DNA from: an uncultured Jannaschia sp.
Lineage (GTDB): Bacteria > Pseudomonadota > Alphaproteobacteria > Rhodobacterales > Rhodobacteraceae
DNA: 64,000 nucleotides
Assembly: GCA_947494145.1 (NCBI GenBank)
Contig: CANLTZ010000001.1
Coordinates: forward strand, 434,001-498,000
Reading direction: 5' to 3'
In this document: piece by piece, positions 46,075 through 55,008 of the stretch
Numbering within the stretch: the stretch's first letter is position 1
How the letters are laid out: every line of letters begins with the position of its first letter
The notes under the pieces: generated by a model
The model's input: only the letters and a program-made list of their open reading frames with translations
Databases searched by the model: none
Told to the model about the DNA's origin: nothing
Made by a program: the position numbers and the translations under genes

Positions 46075-46419
46075 ATGACGTTTTTGCGCTATCTCTTTCT
46101 TGGCGTCCTTGCTTTTGCACTGCTGATTGTGGCGCTGGCAAACCGGGCACCCGTGACCCTCCGTCTGCTGCCCGAGGATCTGGGCAGTTTTCTGGGGGTC
46201 GGCATCGGCGTAACCCTGCCCCTGTTTGTGGTGATATTTCTCTTTATCGCCATCGGCTTGTTGATTGGGTTTGTCTGGGAATGGCTGCGCGAACACAAGC
46301 ACCGTGCCGATGCCCGCAGAGAACGCGCGCAAAAGGAACGACTGGAAAAGGAGCTGGAAAAGTCCCGGGCCAAAGCACCCGAGGACGATGTTCTGGCCCT
46401 TCTGGACAACCCTCGCTGA
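46075..46419 (+). CDS. LapA/DUF1049-family membrane protein
   Basis: 114 residues: two membrane segments ([20 protein letters not shown] and [20 protein letters not shown]) followed by a basic-acidic coiled coil ([20 protein letters not shown]). The family includes the LapA/YciS lipopolysaccharide assembly protein. It sits 40 bp after ihfB, as in relatives. Confidence 0.85.
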   Translation: MTFLRYLFLGVLAFALLIVALANRAPVTLRLLPEDLGSFLGVGIGVTLPLFVVIFLFIAIGLLIGFVWEWLREHKHRADARRERAQKERLEKELEKSRAKAPEDDVLALLDNPR

Positions 46420-46429
46420 GGGACAGCAA

Positions 46430-47095
46430 ATGCTACGGGTGAGCCGTCCTCGCCCGGGTATCCGGGCCAAGATTTGTGGGCTCAAGACATTGGCTGATGT
46501 CGATGCCGCGGCGTCAGCGGGTGCAGCCTATATGGGGCTGGTTTTCTTCGAAAAATCGCCGCGAAATGTGACGTTGCCCGAGGCGAGAGATCTCGCATTG
46601 GCTGCGCCCCTCGGCCTCGCCAAGGTGGCCCTGGTGGTCAATCCCGACGATGCCACTCTGGATGCGATTCTGGCCCATGTACCGCTCGACATGGTTCAAC
46701 TGCACGGGGGTGAGTCGCCCGCCCGCGTGGCGGAGGTCAAGGCACGCAGCGGCTTGCCAGTCATGAAGGCCGTGGGCCTGCGCGATGCCAGCGACCTGCC
46801 TGCACTCGACACCTATGCTGAGGTGGCAGACCAAATTCTGGTGGATGCCAAACCCCCCAAAGACGCGACACTGCCCGGCGGCAACGGCGTGGGCTTCGAC
46901 TGGCAGCTTATCTCCGGACGCGACTGGTCCGGTCCTTGGATGCTGGCGGGCGGCCTGACCCCCGACAACGTCGCTGAAGCGACCCGCTTGACCGGGGCAC
47001 GGCAAGTCGATGTCAGCTCGGGCGTGGAAAGCGCACCGGGGGTGAAGGATGCCGATCTGATCCGCGCCTTCTGCGGCGCACTGGCCGAGACGTGA
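46430..47095 (+). CDS. trpF: Phosphoribosylanthranilate isomerase
   Basis: 221-residue TIM barrel of tryptophan synthesis. [20 protein letters not shown] (catalytic Cys in KICGL), [27 protein letters not shown] and [13 protein letters not shown] are family motifs, with the terminal DVSSGVE. GAGGGA precedes the ATG; a GTG three codons later is possible. Overlaps the next gene as GTGA. Confidence 0.95.
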   Translation: MLRVSRPRPGIRAKICGLKTLADVDAAASAGAAYMGLVFFEKSPRNVTLPEARDLALAAPLGLAKVALVVNPDDATLDAILAHVPLDMVQLHGGESPARVAEVKARSGLPVMKAVGLRDASDLPALDTYAEVADQILVDAKPPKDATLPGGNGVGFDWQLISGRDWSGPWMLAGGLTPDNVAEATRLTGARQVDVSSGVESAPGVKDADLIRAFCGALAET

Positions 47096-47541
47096 ATGTC
47101 ACTTTTCGTCCCGCGCGACGCCAGGATGTTGCGGATATCCTTGCGCTTCTGGTCGATGATCACCTCGGCGCGGGACGCGAAAACTCGGACTTGGATGGAT
47201 ATGAAGCGGCCTTCGACCGGATGACGGCAGAGGGTGCAAACCACGTGATCGTGGGCAATCTGCAAGGTGAGATCGTGGCAACCTACCAGATTACCTTCAT
47301 TTCGGGCCTGTCGCTTCGCGCCGCGCGCCGCGCTCAGATCGAAAGCGTTCGCGTGGTAAGCCGTCTTCGCGGGCAAGGCATCGGCGCGCAGTTGATGGAC
47401 GATGCCGAGGCCCGCGCCCGCAATGCGGGTTGCAGCTTGGTCCAACTCACGACGAATGCGACCCGTGATCGCGCCCGCGCCTTTTACGAGGCCCGCGGGT
47501 TTACCCCTTCGCATATCGGATTTAAGCGTCAACTTCTCTGA
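47092..47541 (+). CDS. GNAT-family N-acetyltransferase
   Basis: 149 residues. Acetyl-CoA loop [20 protein letters not shown] and C-terminal [20 protein letters not shown] are clear. It starts at a GTG overlapping the trpF stop, and trpB follows 21 bp later, so it is embedded in the trpFB unit. Substrate unknown. Confidence 0.88.
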   Translation: MNVTFRPARRQDVADILALLVDDHLGAGRENSDLDGYEAAFDRMTAEGANHVIVGNLQGEIVATYQITFISGLSLRAARRAQIESVRVVSRLRGQGIGAQLMDDAEARARNAGCSLVQLTTNATRDRARAFYEARGFTPSHIGFKRQLL

Positions 47542-47562
47542 TTTCGGACCGAGGATGCGGCC

Positions 47563-48795
47563 ATGCCCGACGATCTTCTGAACAGCTTTACGACTGGCCC
47601 CGACGAAAATGGCCGCTTCGGCGATTTTGGCGGGCGTTTTGTGTCGGAAACGCTCATGCCCCTCATCCTGGAGTTGGAGTGGCAATACGAACACGCCAAG
47701 ACGGACGAAAGCTTCTGGGCCGAGATGCACGATCTGTGGACCCATTATGTAGGCCGGCCCTCGCCCCTCTATTTCGCCGAGCGGCTGACCGAGAAGCTGG
47801 GCGGCGCCAAGATCTATCTCAAGCGCGATGAACTGAACCATACGGGCGCCCACAAGATCAACAATGTGCTGGGCCAGATCATCCTGGCGCGGCGCATGGG
47901 AAAGACCCGCATCATCGCCGAGACGGGGGCAGGGCAGCATGGCGTAGCCACGGCGACCGTCTGCGCGAAGTTCGGGCTGAAATGCGTGGTCTATATGGGC
48001 GCCCATGACGTGGAACGCCAAAGCCCCAATGTCTTCCGCATGAAGCTCCTGGGCGCCGAGGTCATCCCGGTGACCTCCGGGCGCGGCACGTTGAAGGATG
48101 CGATGAACGACGCGCTGCGCGATTGGGTGACCAACGTGGCCGATACGTTCTATTGCATCGGCACGGTGGCGGGCCCGCACCCCTATCCGGCCATGGTCCG
48201 CGACTTTCAGGCCATCATCGGCAAGGAAGCCCGCGAACAGATGCAGGCCGCCGAGGGGCGTTTGCCCGACACGATCATCGCGGCCATTGGCGGCGGGTCC
48301 AACGCCATGGGGCTGTTTTATCCTTTCCTTGATGACAAGGATGTTCGCATCATTGGCGTCGAAGCGGGCGGGCGCGGCGTGAACGAGAAGATGGAACATT
48401 GCGCCTCCCTCACCGGTGGGCGGCCGGGCGTATTGCACGGGAACCGCACCTATCTGTTGCAGGACGAAGACGGGCAGATCCTGGAAGGCCATTCCATCAG
48501 CGCGGGCCTCGACTATCCCGGCATCGGGCCCGAGCATTCGTGGCTGCACGATATCGGGCGGGCGGAGTATGTCTCCATCACCGACAAGGAGGCGCTGGAG
48601 GCGTTCCAGCTTTGCTGCGAGATGGAGGGGATCATCCCCGCGTTGGAGCCCAGCCACGCCTTGGCCCATGTCATGAAGATCGCGCCCGACCTGCCTGCGG
48701 ACCACATCATCTGCATGAATATGTGTGGCCGCGGCGACAAGGACATCTTCACCGCCGCCCGCGCCTTGGGCTGGGAGATGGGCGAGGTTCTGTGA
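47563..48795 (+). CDS. trpB: Tryptophan synthase beta chain
   Basis: 410 residues; condenses indole with serine on PLP. The PLP Lys is K98 in [32 protein letters not shown] (phosphate loop) and [13 protein letters not shown] are family motifs. trpA is not in the next position; instead a small four-Cys gene overlaps the stop. Confidence 0.96.
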   Translation: MPDDLLNSFTTGPDENGRFGDFGGRFVSETLMPLILELEWQYEHAKTDESFWAEMHDLWTHYVGRPSPLYFAERLTEKLGGAKIYLKRDELNHTGAHKINNVLGQIILARRMGKTRIIAETGAGQHGVATATVCAKFGLKCVVYMGAHDVERQSPNVFRMKLLGAEVIPVTSGRGTLKDAMNDALRDWVTNVADTFYCIGTVAGPHPYPAMVRDFQAIIGKEAREQMQAAEGRLPDTIIAAIGGGSNAMGLFYPFLDDKDVRIIGVEAGGRGVNEKMEHCASLTGGRPGVLHGNRTYLLQDEDGQILEGHSISAGLDYPGIGPEHSWLHDIGRAEYVSITDKEALEAFQLCCEMEGIIPALEPSHALAHVMKIAPDLPADHIICMNMCGRGDKDIFTAARALGWEMGEVL

Positions 48796-49046
48796 GCCCC
48801 GCGCAGCGCGTCTTGCGGTCCATTTTGCCCTCGAAATGGTTTGCCGATCTGGAAGCTGAGACCCGGCAATGGGAAGTCGCGTGCAAAACATGCGACCGTT
48901 CCAAAAACCTGTGGGAAGCCGGAGGTCTGCGCTGGAAGGGGCGCGGTGCTCCACAGACGGACGGGTTCTGTTCGGGCTGCGATGCGCGGCGAACCATGGT
49001 GATCCGACCTGCGGTTGTGCAGCCGGAAGGCGAGCGGGCGCCATAA
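48792..49046 (+). CDS. Small four-Cys protein coupled to trpB
   Basis: 84 residues from a GTG that overlaps the trpB stop (GTGA). Two Cys pairs, CKTC near residue 31 and CSGC near 61, suggest a zinc ribbon. [19 protein letters not shown] and [13 protein letters not shown] resemble small Rhodobacterales proteins of unknown function. Its TAA stop lies inside the first CATAAAC half-site at 49042. Function unknown. Confidence 0.7.
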   Translation: MSPAQRVLRSILPSKWFADLEAETRQWEVACKTCDRSKNLWEAGGLRWKGRGAPQTDGFCSGCDARRTMVIRPAVVQPEGERAP

Positions 49047-49097
49047 ACTTCGGTTTATGCCTGTGTTCATGGGGTTTACGTAGCCAGCCATAAACCG
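49042..49097. promoter_or_regulatory. Array of CATAAAC half-sites before the Asp-rich gene
   Basis: CATAAAC (49042-49048), TTCG, GTTTATG (49053-49059) make a perfect inverted pair; a variant GTTTACG is at 49074-49080 and a third exact CATAAAC at 49089-49095, giving CGGTTTATG...CATAAACCG over 49051-49097. The block lies 93 bp ahead of the Asp-rich gene. It could be an operator array for the nearby LuxR-type regulator, or the first pair could be a weak transcript-end hairpin. Confidence 0.5.
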
Positions 49098-49189
49098 GAG
49101 ATATCTGGCCTGTCGACCACATGAACGCTTTTTCGGGGGATGTCGCGGCGACTGCACGCCGCGCCCAGACCCCGAGAAAGGATACTCCG

Positions 49190-49648
<459 letters not shown>

Positions 49649-49683
49649 GCCGGGATGTGCCCGCCTCGCGGGCATGGCCTGAC

Positions 49684-50172
49684 ATGCTGCGCCGTCGCTT
49701 CATCGCCGTGACGGCGGCCACGTTGATGGCCGCCGCCGCCTCGGCCGAGGGGGCGGCGGTCGATAATGTCGTGGGCCAGCTGCGCGGGCAGGGCTACCAA
49801 TCCATCGACGTGTCGCGAACCTTGCTGGGCCGGGCCCGCATCGTCGCGCGCAATGGCACACATACCCGCGAAATCATCGTCAACCGCGCCACCGGAGAGA
49901 TCCTGCGCGACTTTTGGGAAGATGACGAACGTGGGGGCCTGATTTCTGGTCAGCCGCGGCGCGAAGAAGATGACGACGACGATCATTCCGGCGGCGCGCC
50001 TGACGATGACGGTGATGACGACGATGATGATTCGGGCGGCGGGTCGGATGATGACGAGGACGACGGCGACTCCGATGGCCGCGGTTCCGACGACGATAGC
50101 GAAGACGATGACGACGATGATGACGACGACGATGATGACGAGGATGACGACGACGATGACGATGATGATTGA
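49684..50172 (+). CDS. Secreted PepSY-like protein with Asp-rich tail
   Basis: 162 residues. Signal peptide LRRRFIAVTAATLMAAAASA. Residues about 25-85 (VVGQLRGQGYQSIDVSRTLL, RARIVARNGTHTREIIVNRA, TGEILRDFWED) fit a single PepSY domain. The last 65 residues are Asp runs broken by Gly, Ser and Glu. It lies 35 bp after the first Asp-rich gene; both tails point to shared cation or surface binding. PepSY domains often regulate proteases or sense; the role here is unknown. Confidence 0.75.
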   Translation: MLRRRFIAVTAATLMAAAASAEGAAVDNVVGQLRGQGYQSIDVSRTLLGRARIVARNGTHTREIIVNRATGEILRDFWEDDERGGLISGQPRREEDDDDDHSGGAPDDDGDDDDDDSGGGSDDDEDDGDSDGRGSDDDSEDDDDDDDDDDDDEDDDDDDDDD

Positions 50173-50199
50173 CCGGCCCGCGGCCCGCATCCGCGCTGA

Positions 50200-50706
50200 A
50201 TGAAGGCGAGCCCGGGCATACTAATCATCCTCGCCATCCAGGTGGGCTGCACCCTCGTGTTCGTCTCCGACATCGCGATCTCGGTTCTTGGGCTGCGCAG
50301 CGTTCCCATCGACTGGCAACTGCGCGAACTCATCGAAATTGGCGCGGCCCTGGGCTTGGTGCTGGGCGCGGTGATGGGGGTGATCGCACTCAACCGTTCC
50401 GATGCGCGGCGACGCCGGGTGGAAGACCAGCTTCAGGCCGCGTCCGGTGCGTTCAATGACTTGCTTCAGCAACGTTTCCGCGAATGGGGCCTGACCCCCG
50501 CCGAACGGGATGTGGCCCTGTTCGCGATCAAGGGGATGAGTCTGGCGGAAATCGCCACCCTACGCGGCACCTCCGAAGGCACCATCAAGGCGCAAAGCGC
50601 CGCTGTCTACCGCAAGGCGGGCGTCTCGGGCCGCGCACAGCTCCTCAGTCATTTCGTGGAGGAGTTGATGGATGTGTCGCTTTTGCCCACCACACCTTCG
50701 ACCTGA
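50200..50706 (+). CDS. Membrane-anchored LuxR-type HTH regulator
   Basis: 168 residues. Two N-terminal membrane segments (ILIILAIQVGCTLVFVSDIA and LIEIGAALGLVLGAVMGVIA), a linker helix, then a GerE/LuxR helix-turn-helix: LTPAERDVALFAIKGMSLAE, IATLRGTSEGTIKAQSAAVY. No receiver or autoinducer domain. It follows the two Asp-rich secreted genes by 27 bp, suggesting that it senses something at the membrane in connection with them. Confidence 0.82.
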   Translation: MKASPGILIILAIQVGCTLVFVSDIAISVLGLRSVPIDWQLRELIEIGAALGLVLGAVMGVIALNRSDARRRRVEDQLQAASGAFNDLLQQRFREWGLTPAERDVALFAIKGMSLAEIATLRGTSEGTIKAQSAAVYRKAGVSGRAQLLSHFVEELMDVSLLPTTPST

Positions 50707-50722
50707 TCGGGTCCCGGCATTC

Positions 50723-50742
50723 CTGTGGCTGATAGGCCACAG
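50723..50742 (+). terminator. Hairpin after the LuxR-type gene
   Basis: CTGTGGC-TGATAG-GCCACAG, a perfect 7-bp stem 16 bases after the stop. There is no T-tract, so it is only a candidate transcript-end structure. Confidence 0.35.
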
Positions 50743-50919
50743 CTGTGACGCAGCGGAAATTTTCCCGGTTTCCCGAATCCCCGCACCCTCTTAGACGCCG
50801 CCTCCCGTCCTAAAGGGATTGGACCTCAACGCACCGAAGTGCCGCTGCAACCAGGGCTTCGGGCGGTGCGGGCGCGCGCTGCGTGCCCCGTATGCCGAGG
50901 CTGGTTTCGGGGACGGGGA

Positions 50920-50994
50920 GGAGATGTAGCTCAGCGGTAGAGGACCCGGTTCCGGCCCGGGGGGTCGCAGGTTCGAACCCTGTCATTTTCACCA
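50920..50994 (+). tRNA. tRNA-Arg(CCG)-like unit with encoded CCA
   Basis: Cloverleaf: acceptor GGAGATG/CATTTTC (two G-U pairs), D arm GCTC-AGCGGTA-GAGG (last pair mismatched), anticodon arm CCCGG-TTCCGGC-CCGGG with anticodon CCG, variable GGGTC, T arm GCAGG-TTCGAAC-CCTGT, then A-CCA. All invariant T-loop bases are present. The weak acceptor and D stems are unusual for a housekeeping tRNA, and a second tRNA-like unit starts within its CCA. It may be a working tRNA or a tRNA-like domain of a longer RNA. Confidence 0.6.
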
Positions 50995-51064
50995 TAGCGT
51001 AGCTCATTGGTAGAGCAGTGGACTTCTAATCCATTGGTAGCGGGTTCGAATCCCGTCGCAAGCA
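50993..51064 (+). tRNA. tRNA-Arg(TCT)-like unit lacking a full acceptor stem
   Basis: D arm GCTC-ATTGGTA-GAGC, anticodon arm GTGGA-CTTCTAA-TCCAT with anticodon TCT, T arm GCGGG-TTCGAAT-CCCGT are all good. The acceptor halves CATAGCG and CGCAAGC pair at only four of seven positions, and no CCA follows (A then CTG). The 5' strand overlaps the CCA of the preceding unit by two bases. It cannot be processed and charged like a normal tRNA, so it is best called tRNA-like. Confidence 0.5.
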
Positions 51065-51130
51065 CTGGCCTTCCACGCCAGGGGCGAAAGCCCTGCTAAC
51101 TCACCGTGCAAACGGTAAAAATTAGGGTGA
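51065..51130 (+). ncRNA. Hairpin series with GNRA tetraloops after the tRNA-like units
   Basis: CTGGC-CTTCCAC-GCCAG (51065-51081), GGGC-GAAA-GCCC (51082-51093) and ACCGT-GCAA-ACGGT (51103-51116) follow one another without gaps; the last two carry GNRA loops. CTAA/TTAG (51096-51125) can close the third hairpin, while TCACC/GGTGA (51101-51130) offers an alternative fold. The pattern suggests a structured RNA continuous with the tRNA-like units. Confidence 0.5.
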
Positions 51131-51454
51131 CCGGCGGTCCCGCGCAGGGGCAGCCGGGATAGGTCGAGGCTTCTTCGGGGGTCCTGGTCTGTTACGACCC
51201 GTCTCCGCCACGGCTTTGGGCCGCCTGCGGGGTGAAGGGCGCGTCGGCTGCGCTGCCGGGCATCGGACCATTGGTCTGAGCCCCGCTTGCGGCCCGCGCA
51301 CCCCACTCCTCCGGGGTCGCCTTTGGTCGCGTCAGCGGGGCCGTCGGTTGCCCACCGCTATTCCCATTCCGCCCATTCCGAGGCGGCCCACCGCCGGACA
51401 ACCCGGCCCGAACCCAACCGAAATGAAGGAGACGCGACAGCGAAGGAGACTGCC
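51131..51454 (+). other. GC-rich leader of the slipin gene
   Basis: 324 bases with no gene on either strand that I can support; minus-strand ORFs here are antisense to the tRNA-like region. The 3' end carries the slipin SD (AAGGAG at 51443-51448). The whole stretch from the tRNA-like units to the ATG could be one transcript. Confidence 0.5.
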
Positions 51455-52618
51455 ATGATGACGCGACTGACTGATATACTGACCGGTATGCGCCGGGAAA
51501 CCGTGACCGAGGGCGAGTTGGCTTTCCTCTTCCGCAAGGGGAAGTTGGTCGACGTGCTGACCGCAGGGGAACACCGGCTGTACGCCGACGGCGACGTGCT
51601 TGAGCGCGTGACGCTGGCCAAGCCCGAGGCGCTGGCCCAGGATTCCATGCTTTTGCGCCGCGTTCTGCCGGACCAGGCCAAAACCCACCTGACCGAGCTT
51701 CAGGCTGGAGAGGGCGAGATCGTTGTCGTCCTGCGGGACGGACGCCCGTTCACCATCCTGTCGCCGATGGATCGTGTGATGCTTTGGACGCAATCCGGCC
51801 CATGGACGGTGGAGCGCTACGACCTGGAAATCGGGCGCCTGCTGCCCGAAGGCTTGGGCGACACGCTGATGGCGCGGTTCAAGCTGCGCACGGCCAATCT
51901 GTCGTCTGGGGTTGGGCTCAAGCTGCTTGACGTGCCCGAGGGGCATCGCGGGTTTCTGATGGAAGGCGGCGTCTTCGTGACGGAGCTTGCGCCCGGGCGG
52001 CATTGGGCGATCCCGGCCTCCAGCGGGGTCACGCTGCGGGTCGTGGACCTACGCAGGCGTGTCCATGACGTGACGGGGCAAGAAGTGCTGACGCGTGACC
52101 GTGTCACCCTGCGCATCAACCTGACGGCGGATTACCGCGTGGCCGATCCGGCCCTGGCCGTCAGCGCGGCCCATGATTGGGAAGCGGTGCTGCACCGTGC
52201 GCTGCAACTGGCGCTTCGGCGCGTGGTAGGGCTGCGCACACTGGACGAGCTTCTGGCCGACAAGGCGGTGTTCGATGCGGAAACGGCCGAAGCCGTGCGC
52301 ACCGACATGGCGGCGTTGGGGGTCGAAGTGGGGGACATCGCGCTGCGCGACGTCATCCTGCCGGGCGAGATGCGCGACATCCTGACGGCGGTGGTGGCCG
52401 CCGAGAAGGAGGTCGAGGCCGCCGCCGTGCGCCGGCGCGAGGACGCGAACGCGACCCGCGCGCTGCTCAACCAGGCGAAGGTCATGGCCGATAATCCGGT
52501 CATGCTGCGCCTTAAAGAGTTGGAGGCGCTGGAAACCGTCGCAGACCGCGTGGGCAACTTGGTTGTCCATAACGGGACGCAAGGATTGCTGGGCGATCTG
52601 GTCCGGCTGCGCGATTGA
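51455..52618 (+). CDS. Slipin-family (SPFH/band 7) protein without membrane segment
   Basis: 387 residues. No N-terminal hydrophobic hairpin is present, unlike stomatin-type slipins. The first 135 residues hold a repeat-like module (EGELAFLFRKGKLVDVLTAG, HRLYADGDVLERV) that partly resembles the opening of the SPFH core (VPEGHRGFLMEGGVFVTELA). The SPFH domain spans about 155-330 (VVDLRRRVHDVTGQEVLTRD, RVTLRINLTADYRVADPALA, LALRRVVGLRTLDELL) and ends in a charged helix EKEVEAAAVRRREDANATRA. As I recall, slipins of this soluble type accompany RtcB RNA-repair operons. No rtcB, rtcR or archease gene is nearby. Confidence 0.85.
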   Translation: MMTRLTDILTGMRRETVTEGELAFLFRKGKLVDVLTAGEHRLYADGDVLERVTLAKPEALAQDSMLLRRVLPDQAKTHLTELQAGEGEIVVVLRDGRPFTILSPMDRVMLWTQSGPWTVERYDLEIGRLLPEGLGDTLMARFKLRTANLSSGVGLKLLDVPEGHRGFLMEGGVFVTELAPGRHWAIPASSGVTLRVVDLRRRVHDVTGQEVLTRDRVTLRINLTADYRVADPALAVSAAHDWEAVLHRALQLALRRVVGLRTLDELLADKAVFDAETAEAVRTDMAALGVEVGDIALRDVILPGEMRDILTAVVAAEKEVEAAAVRRREDANATRALLNQAKVMADNPVMLRLKELEALETVADRVGNLVVHNGTQGLLGDLVRLRD

Positions 52619-52709
52619 CAAGGGGCCGTCCGGGGTGACCCGGGCGGCTTCGTTTTTGGTGGTGGAATGGGTTTTGGCCACCTGTGCAAGTCGGTCCATG
52701 AACGAATCG

Positions 52710-52760
52710 AGGGGCGACCTGGCAATGGACCGGCGCTGCGCAGGCTTGTTTCCGGTCCAT
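52710..52760 (-). repeat. Intergenic repeat family A, 5' fragment
   Basis: On the minus strand: GGACCGGAAACAAGCCTGCG, CAGCGCCGGTCCATTGCCAG. Only the 5' third of the repeat is recognisable. Confidence 0.55.
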
Positions 52761-52813
52761 GGCGTAGAGCAGATCTGCTTTCACGACCTGGCGCGCGCGG
52801 ATTGGATCAAGCG

Positions 52814-53590
52814 TCAGTTCCTATAACCGTAGCCACCGGCGACATCGGCAACCAGATGCCATAGCTCCTCCTGCTCCTCCACGGTTAGAACGTCTTTGTA
52901 TCGACCGACCGACTTTGAATTGATCGGCCGCGATAGATCCGTCTTCCCGTGCCCAGGGCAAGGGGCCGGAAAGGCGCGATGCGCAATTGCGAGCGCAGGG
53001 TCATAGCCCAAACCCAAGACACCGCATATACGCGAAAGCGTTTCCTCCGGCGCGACAGCCAAGTCTTCATATGAGACCACGGGCAATTCGCGTTCCGACA
53101 GTCGCCCCATTCGGCGATTATAGAACACGGCGAATTGCTCGACCGGTCGCCTGCCCTCAAGCTCCGCGACTGCGGTCGGTTCGATGTCCTTCAACCATCG
53201 CTTCAGTCGGGCCTCATTCAAAGGCCAATTCTGATAACGGCTCGACCCCATGACCTCGTCGTAGGTCAAAAGGCTCGCAAAGATCGCGAGCGGGTTTCGC
53301 GCTAGGATGAAGCCTTTGAAATCGAAAGGATGCTCCCACACACCTTGCTTCAGTACAAATGACTGATCGTCTTCGAGCCCATAGGGCGCCACAAGCCGAT
53401 GGTCCGTCGCAATCGACGTGCCCTCATGGGCCTTCAGAAAACGAAACAACGCTGTCTCGTGGGGCCTGTCCTTCTCAAACAGGTTGTGAACGATCTTTAT
53501 CTTCGGATGCTGCGACAGCGATCGGAGCAATATCGTTTCCCCGCTTCGCGCCATTCCGGCCATGTGGAATATCCGCACGGCGCTGGTCAT
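52814..53590 (-). CDS. Sulfotransferase family protein
   Basis: 258 residues. The 5' loop is HMAGMARSGETILLRSLSQH (MARSGET in place of the usual PRSGTT) and the 3' site is GFILARNPLAIFASL. VVSYEDLAVAPEETLSRICG and the late INSKSVGRYKDVLTVEE are typical of bacterial PAPS sulfotransferases. Its start overlaps the upstream hydrolase stop as ATGA, making it the third gene of GNAT - hydrolase - sulfotransferase. GC content is lower than its neighbours. Confidence 0.78.
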   Translation of the reverse strand: MTSAVRIFHMAGMARSGETILLRSLSQHPKIKIVHNLFEKDRPHETALFRFLKAHEGTSIATDHRLVAPYGLEDDQSFVLKQGVWEHPFDFKGFILARNPLAIFASLLTYDEVMGSSRYQNWPLNEARLKRWLKDIEPTAVAELEGRRPVEQFAVFYNRRMGRLSERELPVVSYEDLAVAPEETLSRICGVLGLGYDPALAIAHRAFPAPCPGHGKTDLSRPINSKSVGRYKDVLTVEEQEELWHLVADVAGGYGYRN

Positions 53591-54384
53591 TCGTCCATTG
53601 CCGCCAGAAAACCCTCCAACGCCCCGGCCACAACTTCGGGTAGCAGATAATGATTGCCGCCCTCGATCCAAATGCCCTGTTTCGGTTCTGTCGCTAGGTC
53701 CAATAGCGCGCGGCCATGGTCGATGGGGATTACGTCATCCTCTGTCCCATGCAGGATCAGGAGGGGCGTTTCGACTTGGTCGATGAAGGCCGCGGTGTCG
53801 AAACGGTCGCGGATCAGCAAGCTCACGGGCAGCCAGAAATAGACTTCCGATGCGCGGTCTTCGATAGAGGTGTAGGGCGCGTCCAGCACCAGCGTCCGCC
53901 AGGCACCGTCTTCCATCGCCATGCGCGCCGCCACGCCGGTGCCGAGGGATTCGCCATATAAAACCGTATCTTCCGGCGCGATGCCTTGAGCTTGGGCAAA
54001 GGCCAGTGCGGCGCGCGCATCTTCCATCATCCCGGCCTCGGATGGGGTGCCCGCGCCAGCCGCATAGCCGCGATAGGATGTTACCAGAAACCCGTAGCCC
54101 CGCGCCGCGAACGCATCGAGCTTGCGCCATTGGAACCCGGCATTGCCGTGAAAGAAGATGAGCGTCGGGGCCCAAGGCTCGGCCTCGCGATACCAGGCGC
54201 GCAACGGGGTCGGGTCGGCAGGTAGTTGCACTTCTGCCAAGCCCGGCACATCGGCCACCATCTGGGCCGTGGGTCCTTGCCAGCCGCGATGCAGAAGCTG
54301 TGTCTGATTGGCCCAGACCAGCCCCACCGCGCCGCCATAGACCAAGGCGAGTGTGAACGCCGCGCGGCGCAGCCAAGCCATCAT
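53587..54384 (-). CDS. Alpha/beta hydrolase (BEM46/ABHD13-like), membrane-anchored
   Basis: 265 residues. An N-terminal hydrophobic segment (RAAFTLALVYGGAVGLVWAN) anchors it. LIFFHGNAGFQWRKLDAFAA holds the oxyanion region, LYGESLGTGVAARMA the Ser nucleophile, LILHGTEDDVIP the Asp and IEGGNHYLL the His. Overlaps both neighbours by ATGA. Substrate unknown. Confidence 0.88.
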   Translation of the reverse strand: MMAWLRRAAFTLALVYGGAVGLVWANQTQLLHRGWQGPTAQMVADVPGLAEVQLPADPTPLRAWYREAEPWAPTLIFFHGNAGFQWRKLDAFAARGYGFLVTSYRGYAAGAGTPSEAGMMEDARAALAFAQAQGIAPEDTVLYGESLGTGVAARMAMEDGAWRTLVLDAPYTSIEDRASEVYFWLPVSLLIRDRFDTAAFIDQVETPLLILHGTEDDVIPIDHGRALLDLATEPKQGIWIEGGNHYLLPEVVAGALEGFLAAMDE

Positions 54385-54977
54385 GGCAGCACCGGATGAT
54401 GCGGTGCGGCGTCTTCGGGTAGCACCCCGCTCAGCCTCGGATCAGTTATCACCTCCACTTCGCGGCGGACGGGTACGAAGCCCGCGCGGATGTAGAAGGG
54501 CAGGGCCACCGGCGAGTCGAGCGTGCAGGTATGGACTGTGAGCGCCGCAATGGGGCGCGCAAAGGCGCGCGCCAAGGCTGCCTGCATCAGCGCCCGGCCA
54601 ATGCCCTGACCTTGCAATATCGGTGTCAAACCGAAAAACGCCAATTCCGGCGTGGCGGGTGCTCGAAAATCCAGTTCCAACAATCCCTCGGCGCGGCCAT
54701 CGACCTCCACTGCATGGACCTCGACACTGGGGTCACGCAGAATCCCAACCAATTCCCCCACCGGCAGTCGCAGGCGCGATGACCACAGCCAGTCTTGCCC
54801 GCCCACCCGGGCGAACAGGTCGCGATACCAATGTGGGTCGGGTGTCTCAACGCGCCTGAGCGTCACACCTTCGGGGAAGGGAACCGAGGTCGCATCCGGC
54901 GGCACGCGCCGCTCCAAATGGGTGACGATGGCGGCGACGTGGCCGGGCGGGACGGCGTGGAAACCAGCTTCGATCAT
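54381..54977 (-). CDS. GNAT-family N-acetyltransferase
   Basis: 198 residues from the ATG at 54977. Acetyl-CoA motif PILQGQGIGRALMQAALARA, then LTVHTCTLDSPVALPFYIRA and GFVPVRREVEV. FGLTPILQGQGIG is the beta4-alpha3 region. The frame is open to 55175 but that part overlaps DUF2237. First gene of a three-gene overlapping set; about 31 bp after DUF2237. Confidence 0.88.
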   Translation of the reverse strand: MIEAGFHAVPPGHVAAIVTHLERRVPPDATSVPFPEGVTLRRVETPDPHWYRDLFARVGGQDWLWSSRLRLPVGELVGILRDPSVEVHAVEVDGRAEGLLELDFRAPATPELAFFGLTPILQGQGIGRALMQAALARAFARPIAALTVHTCTLDSPVALPFYIRAGFVPVRREVEVITDPRLSGVLPEDAAPHHPVLP

Positions 54978-55008
54978 GGCCCCGGCGTCCCACGCCGCAA
55001 GGCCTGCG

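Noticed and set aside
50810-51306. Minus-strand ORFs with GFEPATPRAGTGSSTAELH and DGIRTRYQWIRSPL
   Set aside because: Such peptides are a known artefact of translating the antisense of tRNA T-arms and anticodon arms.
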